DNA from: Parvularcula sp964219355
GTDB lineage: Bacteria; Pseudomonadota; Alphaproteobacteria; Caulobacterales; Parvularculaceae
Length of the DNA stretch: 64,000 nucleotides
NCBI GenBank assembly: GCA_964219355.1
Contig: CAXPOZ010000004.1
Location: 62,001 to 126,000 of the forward strand
Reading direction: 5' to 3'
Below, in pieces: positions 7,773 through 15,630 of the stretch. Positions within the stretch are counted from its first letter, which is position 1, and every line of letters begins with the position of its first letter. The notes beneath the pieces are model-generated. The model ran no database searches and was not told the origin of the DNA. It saw nothing but the letters and a program-made list of their open reading frames with translations. The position numbers were made by a program, and so were the translations under genes.

Positions 7773-9353
7773 CTACCACCAGTATCCGTAGAGGCCGAAA
7801 AGCATCAGGGTAATGATGACTGCGCCGATATTAAAACTGGTCCCGGTTCTGAAGCTGATACCCGCCAGATCGACGACTTTCTCCTCGCTTTGCTGCTTTT
7901 GCAGGAAGGAGACGACGACACCGATCACCATTGCCAGAAGGAAGACCACGCCTACGCGATCCATAAACGGCATATCGGGGAAGAGATTTGGCCATAGAGC
8001 CGACAGCGCGACCGATGAGATCACCGCGGCAAGCCCGCCAATCTCCGTTGCCCGTTTCCAGAACATGCCGAGCGTGAAGATCGCAACGATGCCGGGGGTC
8101 ACAAGGCCCGTCCAGTTCTGGATCTTCTGGAAGACCTGATCCGCCGACCCGAGCAATGGAGTCGCCATGAAGAGCGCTGCCACCAGCGCACCAAAACTCA
8201 CGATACGGCCAGTTGTCACAAGCCGCTGTTCGGAGGCGTTCTTCATAAAGAGCGGTTTCATCAGATCCATCGTGAAGATGGTCGAAATGGAGTTCATCAT
8301 TGAACCGATCGAAGAGACGATGGCCGCAACTAGCGCTGCGAAAATCAGCCCTTTTATACCGACCGGCGCAAAGCCCATCATGGTCGGATAGGCCTGATCT
8401 GATCGCTCAAAAGCGGGGACTGTTCCATTGGCAACAAGATACGCTGCCGCAATGCCCGGAATGACGATGATGAAGGGCATCAGCATTTTGAGGAAGGCAG
8501 CGAACAGGATACCCGACTGGGCTTCCTTGATGTCCTTTGCGCCAAGTGCCCGCTGGATGATGTACTGATTAAATCCCCAATAGGAGATGTTCATGATCCA
8601 CATCCCGCCGAGCAATACGCCAATGCCGGGAAGGTTCTTATATTCGGGATTATCCCGTGAAAGGATCATATCGAATTTACCGGGCAGCTCGGCCATCAGC
8701 ACACCAAAGCCATCGACCGGACTACCTGTGCTGCTGATCTGGCCAAGCGCGATCCAGCTGATCAGGATACCGCCAAAGACGAGCAGGACGACCTGAATGA
8801 TATCGGTCAGCGCAACCGCTTTCAGCCCGCCATAGAGCGAGTAAGCCGCCGCAAACGCGCCCAGCGCCATCATCCCATGGAACATGGAAAGACCGGTCAG
8901 TGTGTTGATGGCCGTCGCGCCAAGCCACATGATGGTGGTGAGGTTCACGACCGTATAAAGAACGATCCAGAAGACACTCATCACATATTTGACCGACGGG
9001 CCGAACCGACTCTCAAGGAATTGCGGCATGGTATAGATGCCGCGCTTGAGGAAAATCGGTAGCGCGAATTTCCCGACAAGTATGAGGGTGATGGCGGCCA
9101 TCCATTCATAGGACGCGATGGCCATGCCGACCGCAAAGCCCGAGCCCGACATGCCGATAATCTGCTCAGCCGAAATATTAGCCGCGATCAGAGAGGCGCC
9201 GATGGCCCACCATGGCAATGCCTTGCCCGCGAGGAAGTAATCCTCAGTGTCCTTCTTATGGCCAGCCTTTTCCCGCGATACCAGTGTAGCGATCACCACC
9301 AGTGACAAGGCGTAAATGCCCAGCACCACATAATCGAGTGTTTCCAAGCCCAT
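7773..9353 (-). CDS. Sodium/galactose symporter of the SSS family (vSGLT-like)
   Basis: 526 residues with about 14 hydrophobic segments, the SSS-family fold. The galactose-site motifs of Vibrio vSGLT are recognisable: AANISAEQIIGMSGSG (Asn59, Glu63, Gln64, corresponding to vSGLT Asn64/Glu68/Gln69), SYEWM (Glu83, vSGLT Glu88), NISYWGFNQYIIQ (the Asn260/Tyr263/Trp264 region) and QNWTGLVTPGI (the Gln428 region). These point to Na+-driven uptake of galactose or glucose across the inner membrane. Given the neighbours, galactose is most likely. The gene sits one base after the aldolase stop and one base before the lactonase start. Confidence 0.92.
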   Translation of the reverse strand: MGLETLDYVVLGIYALSLVVIATLVSREKAGHKKDTEDYFLAGKALPWWAIGASLIAANISAEQIIGMSGSGFAVGMAIASYEWMAAITLILVGKFALPIFLKRGIYTMPQFLESRFGPSVKYVMSVFWIVLYTVVNLTTIMWLGATAINTLTGLSMFHGMMALGAFAAAYSLYGGLKAVALTDIIQVVLLVFGGILISWIALGQISSTGSPVDGFGVLMAELPGKFDMILSRDNPEYKNLPGIGVLLGGMWIMNISYWGFNQYIIQRALGAKDIKEAQSGILFAAFLKMLMPFIIVIPGIAAAYLVANGTVPAFERSDQAYPTMMGFAPVGIKGLIFAALVAAIVSSIGSMMNSISTIFTMDLMKPLFMKNASEQRLVTTGRIVSFGALVAALFMATPLLGSADQVFQKIQNWTGLVTPGIVAIFTLGMFWKRATEIGGLAAVISSVALSALWPNLFPDMPFMDRVGVVFLLAMVIGVVVSFLQKQQSEEKVVDLAGISFRTGTSFNIGAVIITLMLFGLYGYWW

Positions 9354-9354
9354 T

Positions 9355-9996
9355 TCAGTTTCCCCTCTGAAGAGTCTCTACCGCAACAACAAGTGCGGCT
9401 GTTTTTTGTGCAACCTGTTCCGGTGTATCCCCGGGTTTGTAGAGCTCACTGCCAATGCCGAAACCTGCGGCGCCTGCATCGAACCATGACTGTATATTGC
9501 CGGCCCCGACGCCGCCGACCGCAAGGACTGAGATGTCTTCTGGCAGAACAGCCATCATGGCTTTCAGGCCGGCCTCTCCGATCGTTCCTGCAGGGAACAG
9601 CTTCAGGACCTCAGCGCCCGCTTCGATGGCCGCAAAGGCGTCCGTGGGCGTGAAAATACCTGGCATCGGAATCATGCCGCGGCTGAGTACAGCTTTGATG
9701 ACCTCAGGATTGGTATTCGGCGCGACGGCGATCTGTCCTCCGCAAGCCGCCACACGTTCAGCATCAGACACCGTCAAGACGGTCCCGGCACCGATGATCG
9801 CGACCTCGCCGAACCGATCAGCCAGTTTTTCAATACTCTCAAAAGCGGATGGCGAGTTAAGCGGGACTTCGATGATCCCAACGCCGTTTTCTATCAGGGC
9901 GGCGGCAACATCTTCTACCTCGGACGGTGTCACGCCGCGGAGGATCGCGACAATCGGCATCTTCACCATATGCTCTTTGAGCCGATCAACCAGCAT
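9355..9996 (-). CDS. dgoA: 2-dehydro-3-deoxy-6-phosphogalactonate aldolase
   Basis: 213 residues from ATG 9996, overlapping the kinase stop by 11 bases. The class I KDPG/KDPGal aldolase fold is clear: IVAILRG (Arg20), the catalytic Glu43 in IIEVPLNSP, GAGTVL, VAPNTNP, and the Schiff-base Lys132 in LKLFPA, ending with GGVGAGNIQSWFDAGAAGFGIGS. The EVPLNSP form matches DgoA rather than KDPG-specific Eda. It would split KDPGal to pyruvate and D-glyceraldehyde-3-phosphate, the last step of the De Ley-Doudoroff route. An upstream in-frame ATG (10101) lies inside the kinase gene and is less likely. Confidence 0.92.
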   Translation of the reverse strand: MLVDRLKEHMVKMPIVAILRGVTPSEVEDVAAALIENGVGIIEVPLNSPSAFESIEKLADRFGEVAIIGAGTVLTVSDAERVAACGGQIAVAPNTNPEVIKAVLSRGMIPMPGIFTPTDAFAAIEAGAEVLKLFPAGTIGEAGLKAMMAVLPEDISVLAVGGVGAGNIQSWFDAGAAGFGIGSELYKPGDTPEQVAQKTAALVVAVETLQRGN

Positions 9997-10933
9997 GGGT
10001 GAGCCCTCCGCGTTGCGCGATCGCCCAGAGACCGGCTGTGGCCGCCACTTCCGCATCAAGCGTTTGCGCCTTGATATCGAAGCATTGGAGCGCGACTTCA
10101 TATCTGCGCTGCAGATGGGGCGCGCCGATCAAGGTGACGCTCTCGACGTCACTGCCATCTCCCATGGTACGCAGCGCGCCTGAAATATCCGCGCCGATGA
10201 TCAGACCCGAGAGACGTTCAGCCGCGCTGGTGACATCTTCAGCATCCAGGACCTGCCGTGCCCGGACGGAAAATATGTCATGGACAAGAGAGCCATTATT
10301 CTGGGCTGTTACCACCGCCTCCAGGAAACTGCTGCCCGGCTCAATGCCCAATTCCACATCGATGGGAATTATAACGCCGGATTGCCGGAATCCCGCGAAG
10401 AGCTCCCCTGCGACACTGGTCAGAAACCCTGTGATACTACCGCCCTCAATCCTCACCCATTTCGTGTGCGTCCCTGGAATGACCACAAGATGCGTGCCCT
10501 CCCGTCCGAGGGGATTGAGTGCCAGCCAGCCGGCAATCTCGGTTTCTTCCCCTCGCATGACATTCGGGGCGCCATCTTCATTGCGGCATGACATACCCGG
10601 AACGATGTGAATGTGCGCATCCCGGCATTGCATTGAATGGCATTCGAAGAATGCCGTGGACGGACAAGCGACATAAGGCACATCAACCCAGCCAATTGTG
10701 GACCCCACCATGCCCGCCAGCAGGATATCTTGCGAACAGCCCTCATCCAGCCATGACTCGACCAGATCAAAGAAGACACGCTCGAAATCTTCCCTGTTGA
10801 TCTTAGCCGCCCCCGGCCCGGACAGCCGTTCTCGTATCTTCGGAACACCGCCTCCTTCATCGCCGGACAGGCGCCAGAGAGTCAGATGTGTGGTTCCCCA
10901 CATGCCGCAGATAAGATCTCCCGGCACAGACAT
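9986..10933 (-). CDS. dgoK: 2-dehydro-3-deoxygalactonokinase, with altered phosphate-1 motif
   Basis: 315 residues from ATG 10933, which follows the dehydrogenase stop by one base. The family is clear from AGMVGSTIGW, NVMRGEETEIAG, PGTHTKWV, GELFAGF and SGLIIGADI, all close to E. coli DgoK. It would phosphorylate 2-keto-3-deoxygalactonate at O-6. Oddly, the N-terminal phosphate-binding motif, usually DWG(S/T)TNLRAW, reads MWGTTHLTLW here: the conserved Asp is Met11 and the Arg is Thr18. Activity is therefore plausible from context but not assured. A slightly earlier in-frame ATG at 10954 overlaps the dehydrogenase. Confidence 0.88.
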   Translation of the reverse strand: MSVPGDLICGMWGTTHLTLWRLSGDEGGGVPKIRERLSGPGAAKINREDFERVFFDLVESWLDEGCSQDILLAGMVGSTIGWVDVPYVACPSTAFFECHSMQCRDAHIHIVPGMSCRNEDGAPNVMRGEETEIAGWLALNPLGREGTHLVVIPGTHTKWVRIEGGSITGFLTSVAGELFAGFRQSGVIIPIDVELGIEPGSSFLEAVVTAQNNGSLVHDIFSVRARQVLDAEDVTSAAERLSGLIIGADISGALRTMGDGSDVESVTLIGAPHLQRRYEVALQCFDIKAQTLDAEVAATAGLWAIAQRGGLTHAG

Positions 10934-10934
10934 T

Positions 10935-11702
10935 TCAGACGCGCCCCGTATCAATGATGAAGTGCTGACTGGTGATCATCTCACTGTCATCCGCCGCCAG
11001 AAACAGACCGAGCTTAGCGACATCCGGTGCAAGGATGGTTTTCTTGAGGGGCACAGTATTTTGCCAGTTTCTGGCTTCTTCATCTGTGTACCACAGCCGT
11101 TTCTGCCGTTCCGTAATCACCCAGCCGGGAAGGATCGCGTTGACCCTGATATTGTCTGGCCCGAACTCATTGGCGAGTGATTTCGTCATCCCCAGCAGCG
11201 CAGATTTCGCCGTTGCATAGCCCGACATGTTCGGCAGGCCGAGCAAGGGCGTAATCGAACTCATGATAATGACTGAGCCGCCACCTGCTTTTTTCAGCTC
11301 TGGCACCGCCGCCTGAACGGCAAAGAATGCAGCATCCAGATTGACGGCAATGCAGCCGCGCCATTCCTCCTCAGTCACATCAAGCGCGGCCTGCCTTGTG
11401 TCATTGGCGACGTTCGAGACGAGCACATCAAGGCGTCCAGCTGTTTTTGCGAAGTCGTTTACCGCCAGCTTGAGTGCCGGTACGTCCGTGACATCGAGCT
11501 TGCGAAACCATGGCATAGAAAGGCCTGATGCCTTCATCTGCTCACAGAGCGCATGACCAGCCTCCTCATCGTAATCGACGAACCCGACCGTCATCCCCTG
11601 TTGCAGATAGGCTTCCACAAACGCCGCACCGATGCCGCTTGCCCCGCCCGTGATAAATACGGACCGGTCTTTCAGGCTCGGATAGAGGGTCAGCCCTGTC
11701 AT
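10935..11702 (-). CDS. SDR-family D-galactose (aldose) 1-dehydrogenase
   Basis: 255 residues of classical short-chain dehydrogenase. The cofactor loop is TGGASGIG (residues 18-25), the dimer/active-site Asn is Asn121 (AVNLDAAFF), and the catalytic Ser149, Tyr162 and Lys166 lie in MSSIT and YATAK. The usual NNAG element is SNVAND. The AND form resembles rhizobial galactose dehydrogenases, although the first Asn is Ser. An Asp at the end of the second strand (VDYD) favours NAD+. The role inferred from context is oxidation of D-galactose to galactonolactone. The start lies two bases after the dehydratase stop. Confidence 0.82.
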   Translation of the reverse strand: MTGLTLYPSLKDRSVFITGGASGIGAAFVEAYLQQGMTVGFVDYDEEAGHALCEQMKASGLSMPWFRKLDVTDVPALKLAVNDFAKTAGRLDVLVSNVANDTRQAALDVTEEEWRGCIAVNLDAAFFAVQAAVPELKKAGGGSVIIMSSITPLLGLPNMSGYATAKSALLGMTKSLANEFGPDNIRVNAILPGWVITERQKRLWYTDEEARNWQNTVPLKKTILAPDVAKLGLFLAADDSEMITSQHFIIDTGRV

Positions 11703-11704
11703 CG

Positions 11705-13444
11705 TCAGTGCGACTCCCTTTTGACTTCATCTCCGCTCCCGCCAACGAGGAAATCGAGGTCACAGCCCTTGTTCGCCTGCTGCACATGATTTGTATAAAG
11801 ATGGACATAGCCGCGGGTGGAATGCTCTGTAGGGCCTGCCCATCGCGCCTTGCGCCGAGCCAGTTCTTCATCGCTCACGAGCAGTTCCAGTCTCCGGCCC
11901 GGCCCATCGAGCAAAATCTCGTCACCCGTTTCAACAAAGGCCAGCGGCCCGCCTGCTTCGGCTTCAGGGGACACATGAAGGACGACCGTCCCGAATGCGG
12001 TCCCGCTCATGCGCGCATCAGAGACACGGACCATGTCCCGCACACCTTTTTTGAGAAGCTTCTCAGGCAGCGGCATGTTGCCGACCTCCGGCATCCCGGG
12101 ATAGCCTTTGGGTCCACAGCCCTTCAGCAACAGGACAGAATTTTCATCCACCTCAAGGTCGGGATCATCAATACGGGCCTTGAATTCCTCGATATTCTCG
12201 AAGACGACCGCCTTTCCCCGATGCGATAGCAGTTCCTTGGTGGCCGCACTCGGTTTGATCAGTGCACCGTCAGGCGCAAGGTTGCCATGCAGCACCCACA
12301 TACCCGCATCCTCTTTGATCGGATGATCAAGGCTGGCGATGACTTCCGCATTATAGACTTCCGCACCGTCGAATATCTCGCCAACGCTTCGTCCTTCGAC
12401 AGATTTCGCCCCGGCATGCAGCCTATCCTTCAGGACATTCATCAACGATGGCAGGCCGCCGGCATAATGAAGATCTTCCATCAGATATTCACCCGAAGGC
12501 TGTATATTGGCTAGCAGGGGAATGCCTTTCCCGACCTTGTCAAAATCCTCAAGCGTGAGTTCCACCCCGACCCTGCCAGCGAGCGCCAGCAGGTGGATGA
12601 CAGAGTTCGTCGAGCCGCCAATCGCGGCATGAACCATGATCGCATTCTCGAAAGCTTCACGAGTGAGGAAGCTCGACAGGCGCTGATCGGCTTTCACAAG
12701 CTCGACAATACGCCGTCCACTGATATGGGCCATCGCCTGACGGCGCGCATCAACAGCAGGCAGCGTACCATTATAAGGCATAGCAACGCCGAGCGATTCC
12801 ACCACCGCGGCAAAACTCGATGCGGACCCCATCGTATTACAGAAGCCGCGAGACCGGGACATCGCCGATTCAGCTGCGAAGAAATCTTCCTTGGTGATCT
12901 CCCCCGCCCGAACAGCCTCGGAAAGACGCCAGACATCCGTCCCCGACCCGATATTCTTTCCACGGAATTTCCCATTCAGCATCGGGCCCGACGAGACAAC
13001 CATTGTCGGCAGATCGACACTCGCCGCCCCCATCAACTGGCCGGGCGTGGTCTTGTCACAGCCGCCCAGGAGGACGACCCCGTCAATCGGGTTCCCCCGG
13101 ATCGATTCCTCGACCTCCATCGCGAGCAGGTTGCGGAACAGCATGGCAGTGGGCCGCATCTGTGTCTCGCCGAGAGACATGGCCGGAAATTCGAGCGGCA
13201 GGCCGCCGGCTTCCCAGACGCCGCGTTTCACATATTCAGCAATCTCCCGAAGATGCGCGTTACATGGCGTCAACTCCGACCACGTATTACAGATGCCGAT
13301 CACCGGCCGACCTTCAAATACATCGTCGGGCAGGCCTTGCGCCTTCATCCAGCTGCGATGAATGAAGCCGTCGCGGTCAAGCTTGCCATAGCTGTGCTGG
13401 CTGCGCCGCGGTTTCACAGGCCGTTCGGAATTATCGTCCGCCAT
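11705..13444 (-). CDS. IlvD/Edd-family sugar-acid dehydratase (arabinonate/galactonate dehydratase type)
   Basis: 579 residues, a typical length for the L-arabinonate/D-xylonate branch of the IlvD/Edd family. Iron-sulfur cysteines are Cys61 (LTPCN), Cys129 (GGCDKTTPGQ, with Lys131) and Cys202 (RGFCNTMGSASS). Family members in rhizobia also act on D-galactonate, and no enolase-type DgoD is present here. This is therefore the likely galactonate dehydratase giving 2-keto-3-deoxygalactonate. It is the first gene of a six-gene operon, with a palindromic motif 119 bases upstream and a divergent GntR regulator. It is not the amino-acid-pathway IlvD, given the context and the arabinonate-type sequence. 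Confidence 0.88.
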   Translation of the reverse strand: MADDNSERPVKPRRSQHSYGKLDRDGFIHRSWMKAQGLPDDVFEGRPVIGICNTWSELTPCNAHLREIAEYVKRGVWEAGGLPLEFPAMSLGETQMRPTAMLFRNLLAMEVEESIRGNPIDGVVLLGGCDKTTPGQLMGAASVDLPTMVVSSGPMLNGKFRGKNIGSGTDVWRLSEAVRAGEITKEDFFAAESAMSRSRGFCNTMGSASSFAAVVESLGVAMPYNGTLPAVDARRQAMAHISGRRIVELVKADQRLSSFLTREAFENAIMVHAAIGGSTNSVIHLLALAGRVGVELTLEDFDKVGKGIPLLANIQPSGEYLMEDLHYAGGLPSLMNVLKDRLHAGAKSVEGRSVGEIFDGAEVYNAEVIASLDHPIKEDAGMWVLHGNLAPDGALIKPSAATKELLSHRGKAVVFENIEEFKARIDDPDLEVDENSVLLLKGCGPKGYPGMPEVGNMPLPEKLLKKGVRDMVRVSDARMSGTAFGTVVLHVSPEAEAGGPLAFVETGDEILLDGPGRRLELLVSDEELARRKARWAGPTEHSTRGYVHLYTNHVQQANKGCDLDFLVGGSGDEVKRESH

Positions 13445-13562
13445 ATCGTGTCGCTCCGGTCACGGAGAGTTTGTGGCGACAAGCCTTTCCCGGCCCTCCC
13501 CCATCACGTCTCCGCCCCATGTCCTTTGTCTTTTTATCTTCGTTCAAGCGGCCACAGCCTCA

Positions 13563-13580
13563 GGTATGATGAATAGTACC
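13563..13580. promoter_or_regulatory. Candidate GntR operator upstream of the galactose operon
   Basis: GGTATGATGAATAGTACC is an imperfect palindrome with GGTA/TACC arms and AT/AT inner pairs. A 14-of-18 match occurs before the GH2 gene (18854-18871, opposite strand). The position 119 bases before the dehydratase ATG suits a repressor or activator site. Binding by the adjacent GntR protein is inference. Confidence 0.55.
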
Positions 13581-13732
13581 TAATCACACATTGCCTGTCA
13601 GCAGCAACTCATCATCAGGCACTTCCGCATGGCTGCAGAAATTCCATCCATCATCGGCCAGACCGCAGAACCGCAAAAATAGAGGGTTCCACGGGAGCGG
13701 GACATCGGAAAAGTGCAGCCATCATGCGCTTT

Positions 13733-13755
13733 TACCATCATATGATACTATGGTA
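13733..13755. promoter_or_regulatory. Inverted repeat at the 5' end of the GntR gene, candidate autoregulatory site
   Basis: TACCAT at 13733-13738 and ATGGTA at 13750-13755 form perfect 6-base arms separated by 11 bases, with an inner palindrome ATCATATGAT (13737-13746). It lies just before the preferred start (13768), where a bound protein would block transcription. It shares the TATGAT core with the motifs at 13563 and 18854. Confidence 0.5.
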
Positions 13756-13767
13756 GGACCTGAGGAC

Positions 13768-14496
13768 ATGACCTATCGGCCCCGAAACATTACCGACCAG
13801 ATCGTCGACGAGCTCGGCTCCTCCATCGCCACCGGCAAACGTCCCGCGGGGGGCGCCCTGCCGACTGAGCAGCAATTGATCGAGGAATTCGGCGCGAGCC
13901 GCACGGTCCTGCGCGAAGCGATGAAAGTGCTATCGGCCAAGGGACTCGTCACCACCCGGCCGCGGCGCGGCACGATCATCGAGCCTGAGACAGAATGGAA
14001 TTTGGCGGACCCGGACATTCTCAACTGGATGCTCAAGCGCAAGAATGTCCTGCCGCTGATGCTGGAATTCATAGACGTGCGCCTAGCCGTAGAGCCCGCC
14101 GCTGCCGCCCTCGCCGCCCAGCATGGCAGTCTTGAAGCCTATGACCGGATAGAAGCCGCCCTCGCCCGGATGAAGGATGCGACACTCGGGGATGACGATC
14201 CCATCCAGTCCGACATCGCCTTTCACGCTGAAATCCTCAAAGCCAGTGACAACCGGTTTTTCTGGAGCCTCCGCCACATGATCGAGGTGGCGCTTAAATT
14301 TTCTATCCGTATCACGAATAAACGCAAAGGCGTTGAACGTGCGAGCTATGACGATCACAAACGGATCTATGACGCGATCTGCGCCCGTGATGCCGGGCAA
14401 TCCGAGCAGCTGATGCGCGACATGCTGCTAGAAGCCAAAGAACTTTTGTCAGAGGAAGTGACCCGCCTCGACAACATGCAGGAATCCTTGGCCTGA
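13768..14496 (+). CDS. GntR-family (FadR/FCD subfamily) transcriptional regulator of the galactose locus
   Basis: 242 residues from ATG 13768, chosen because AGGA lies 9 bases upstream and the winged helix begins at once (RPRNITDQIVDELGSSIATG). The DNA-binding domain spans residues 1-75, including GALPTEQQLIEEFGASRTVLREAMKVLSAKGLV. An FCD ligand domain follows (about 100-225) with the metal/ligand-type elements SDIAFHAEILKAS and DDHKRIYDAI. Such regulators usually sense a sugar acid of the pathway they control, as DgoR does with galactonate. It is divergent from the galactose operon and convergent with the GH53 gene, only 5 bases separating the stops. Confidence 0.88.
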   Translation: MTYRPRNITDQIVDELGSSIATGKRPAGGALPTEQQLIEEFGASRTVLREAMKVLSAKGLVTTRPRRGTIIEPETEWNLADPDILNWMLKRKNVLPLMLEFIDVRLAVEPAAAALAAQHGSLEAYDRIEAALARMKDATLGDDDPIQSDIAFHAEILKASDNRFFWSLRHMIEVALKFSIRITNKRKGVERASYDDHKRIYDAICARDAGQSEQLMRDMLLEAKELLSEEVTRLDNMQESLA

Positions 14497-14501
14497 GTGC
14501 C

Positions 14502-15620
14502 TTATTCCTCCGGATAGCGATAATCGGCCGAGAGAAAATCAAATCCGCTATGGGCGTTCATGCCGTCATAGTCGAAAAAGGCAGCATTCTCCCAATGCGA
14601 TCCTGTGCCCCAGCGCGTCGAGCATGAATTCGTGACCCAGGCCGGCTCCCAGTAGACAACGCCCTGCCCGTCATTCGAAATAACCGTCTGCGTCAGGTCC
14701 AGGAGATATTGTTTCTGCCCCTCCAATGTCGCGGGATAGGCGGGGATAAGGGAATCTTCTCCCAGAATATTCCCTGCTTCGTCCTGCCCTTCGAGAGTCC
14801 ATGGATAGGATGTTTCAACGACGATCACACCTTTTCCATACTTATGACGCAGACGGCTGATCGTCTCGCCCATCTCCTCCATATTCTTCGAGGACCATTT
14901 GGCATAATAGCTCATGCCGATGAGGTCAAAATCCTCAAGCCCTGCCGCCATACCGGCCTCAAACCAGGGCTCGATATTCTCCGGCTGCGCGATATGCAGC
15001 ATGATGAGAGGCGTTTTGCCCGCCTGACGGCCCGCTTCGCGTACGCCCCTGATGCCTGCATTGAGAAGGAGTGCATTGCGTTCCCAGTTGATCCCGGTGT
15101 CTTCTGGGACATTCGCAGGCAGCAGGATCTCCGTATTCGTCTCATTCCCGACCTGCACCAATTCTGGCATCAGACCCTGTTCATGCAAGCCGAGGAGTGT
15201 GTCGCGCGTATAGACAAAGACGGCCTCCGCCAGTTCCTCATCGATTTCAATATCGGCCCAGGCGGCAGGAATGATCTGATCGCCCGGATCGGCCCAGTCA
15301 TCCGAGTAGTGAAAATCGAGGAGGACTTCCATGCCTACCGCTTGCGACCGGCGGATCGCTTCCGTCACATCATCCAGCGTCGAATATTCCGTCCAGTCAG
15401 GTGTGTGCCACAGACGCAAGCGAACAAGATTGGCACCTTTCTCGGCAAAGAGCTCGTATGGATCGACTTTCCTTCCCTCATCGCGATAAACCGCGCCGCA
15501 ATCCTCCATCTCATTCACATAAGACAGATCCGCGCCGAGATAGAGTCTGGGCTCCTCGGCTTGCCCGCCACATGAGACGAGGCACAATGCGGAAGAGGCA
15601 AGCAAAATAGACCGTATCAT
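14502..15620 (-). CDS. GH53 endo-beta-1,4-galactanase lipoprotein
   Basis: 372 residues from ATG 15620, preceded by AAGGAGGAC. The signal (MIRSILLASSALCLVSCGG) carries a lipobox. GH53 features are LGADLSYVNEME, NLVRLRLWHTP, DFHYSDDWADPG, the acid/base Glu160 in VGNETNTEI and the nucleophile Glu269 in VVETSYPWT. GH53 enzymes cut beta-1,4-galactan, the side chain of rhamnogalacturonan I and arabinogalactan I, releasing galacto-oligosaccharides. It is the second gene after the GH2 beta-galactosidase (10-base gap), so the pair would take galactan to galactose outside the cytoplasm. Confidence 0.93.
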   Translation of the reverse strand: MIRSILLASSALCLVSCGGQAEEPRLYLGADLSYVNEMEDCGAVYRDEGRKVDPYELFAEKGANLVRLRLWHTPDWTEYSTLDDVTEAIRRSQAVGMEVLLDFHYSDDWADPGDQIIPAAWADIEIDEELAEAVFVYTRDTLLGLHEQGLMPELVQVGNETNTEILLPANVPEDTGINWERNALLLNAGIRGVREAGRQAGKTPLIMLHIAQPENIEPWFEAGMAAGLEDFDLIGMSYYAKWSSKNMEEMGETISRLRHKYGKGVIVVETSYPWTLEGQDEAGNILGEDSLIPAYPATLEGQKQYLLDLTQTVISNDGQGVVYWEPAWVTNSCSTRWGTGSHWENAAFFDYDGMNAHSGFDFLSADYRYPEE

Positions 15621-15630
15621 GATGTCCTCC

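Larger units (their letters stand above)
13445..13767. other. Divergent intergenic control region between the galactose operon and the GntR gene
   Basis: About 320 bases with no convincing gene. It holds two operator-like elements listed separately: the 18-base motif at 13563-13580 and the 23-base inverted repeat at 13733-13755. The first part next to the dehydratase start includes GGAGCGACACG as ribosome-binding region. Promoter boxes could not be assigned with confidence. Confidence 0.6.
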
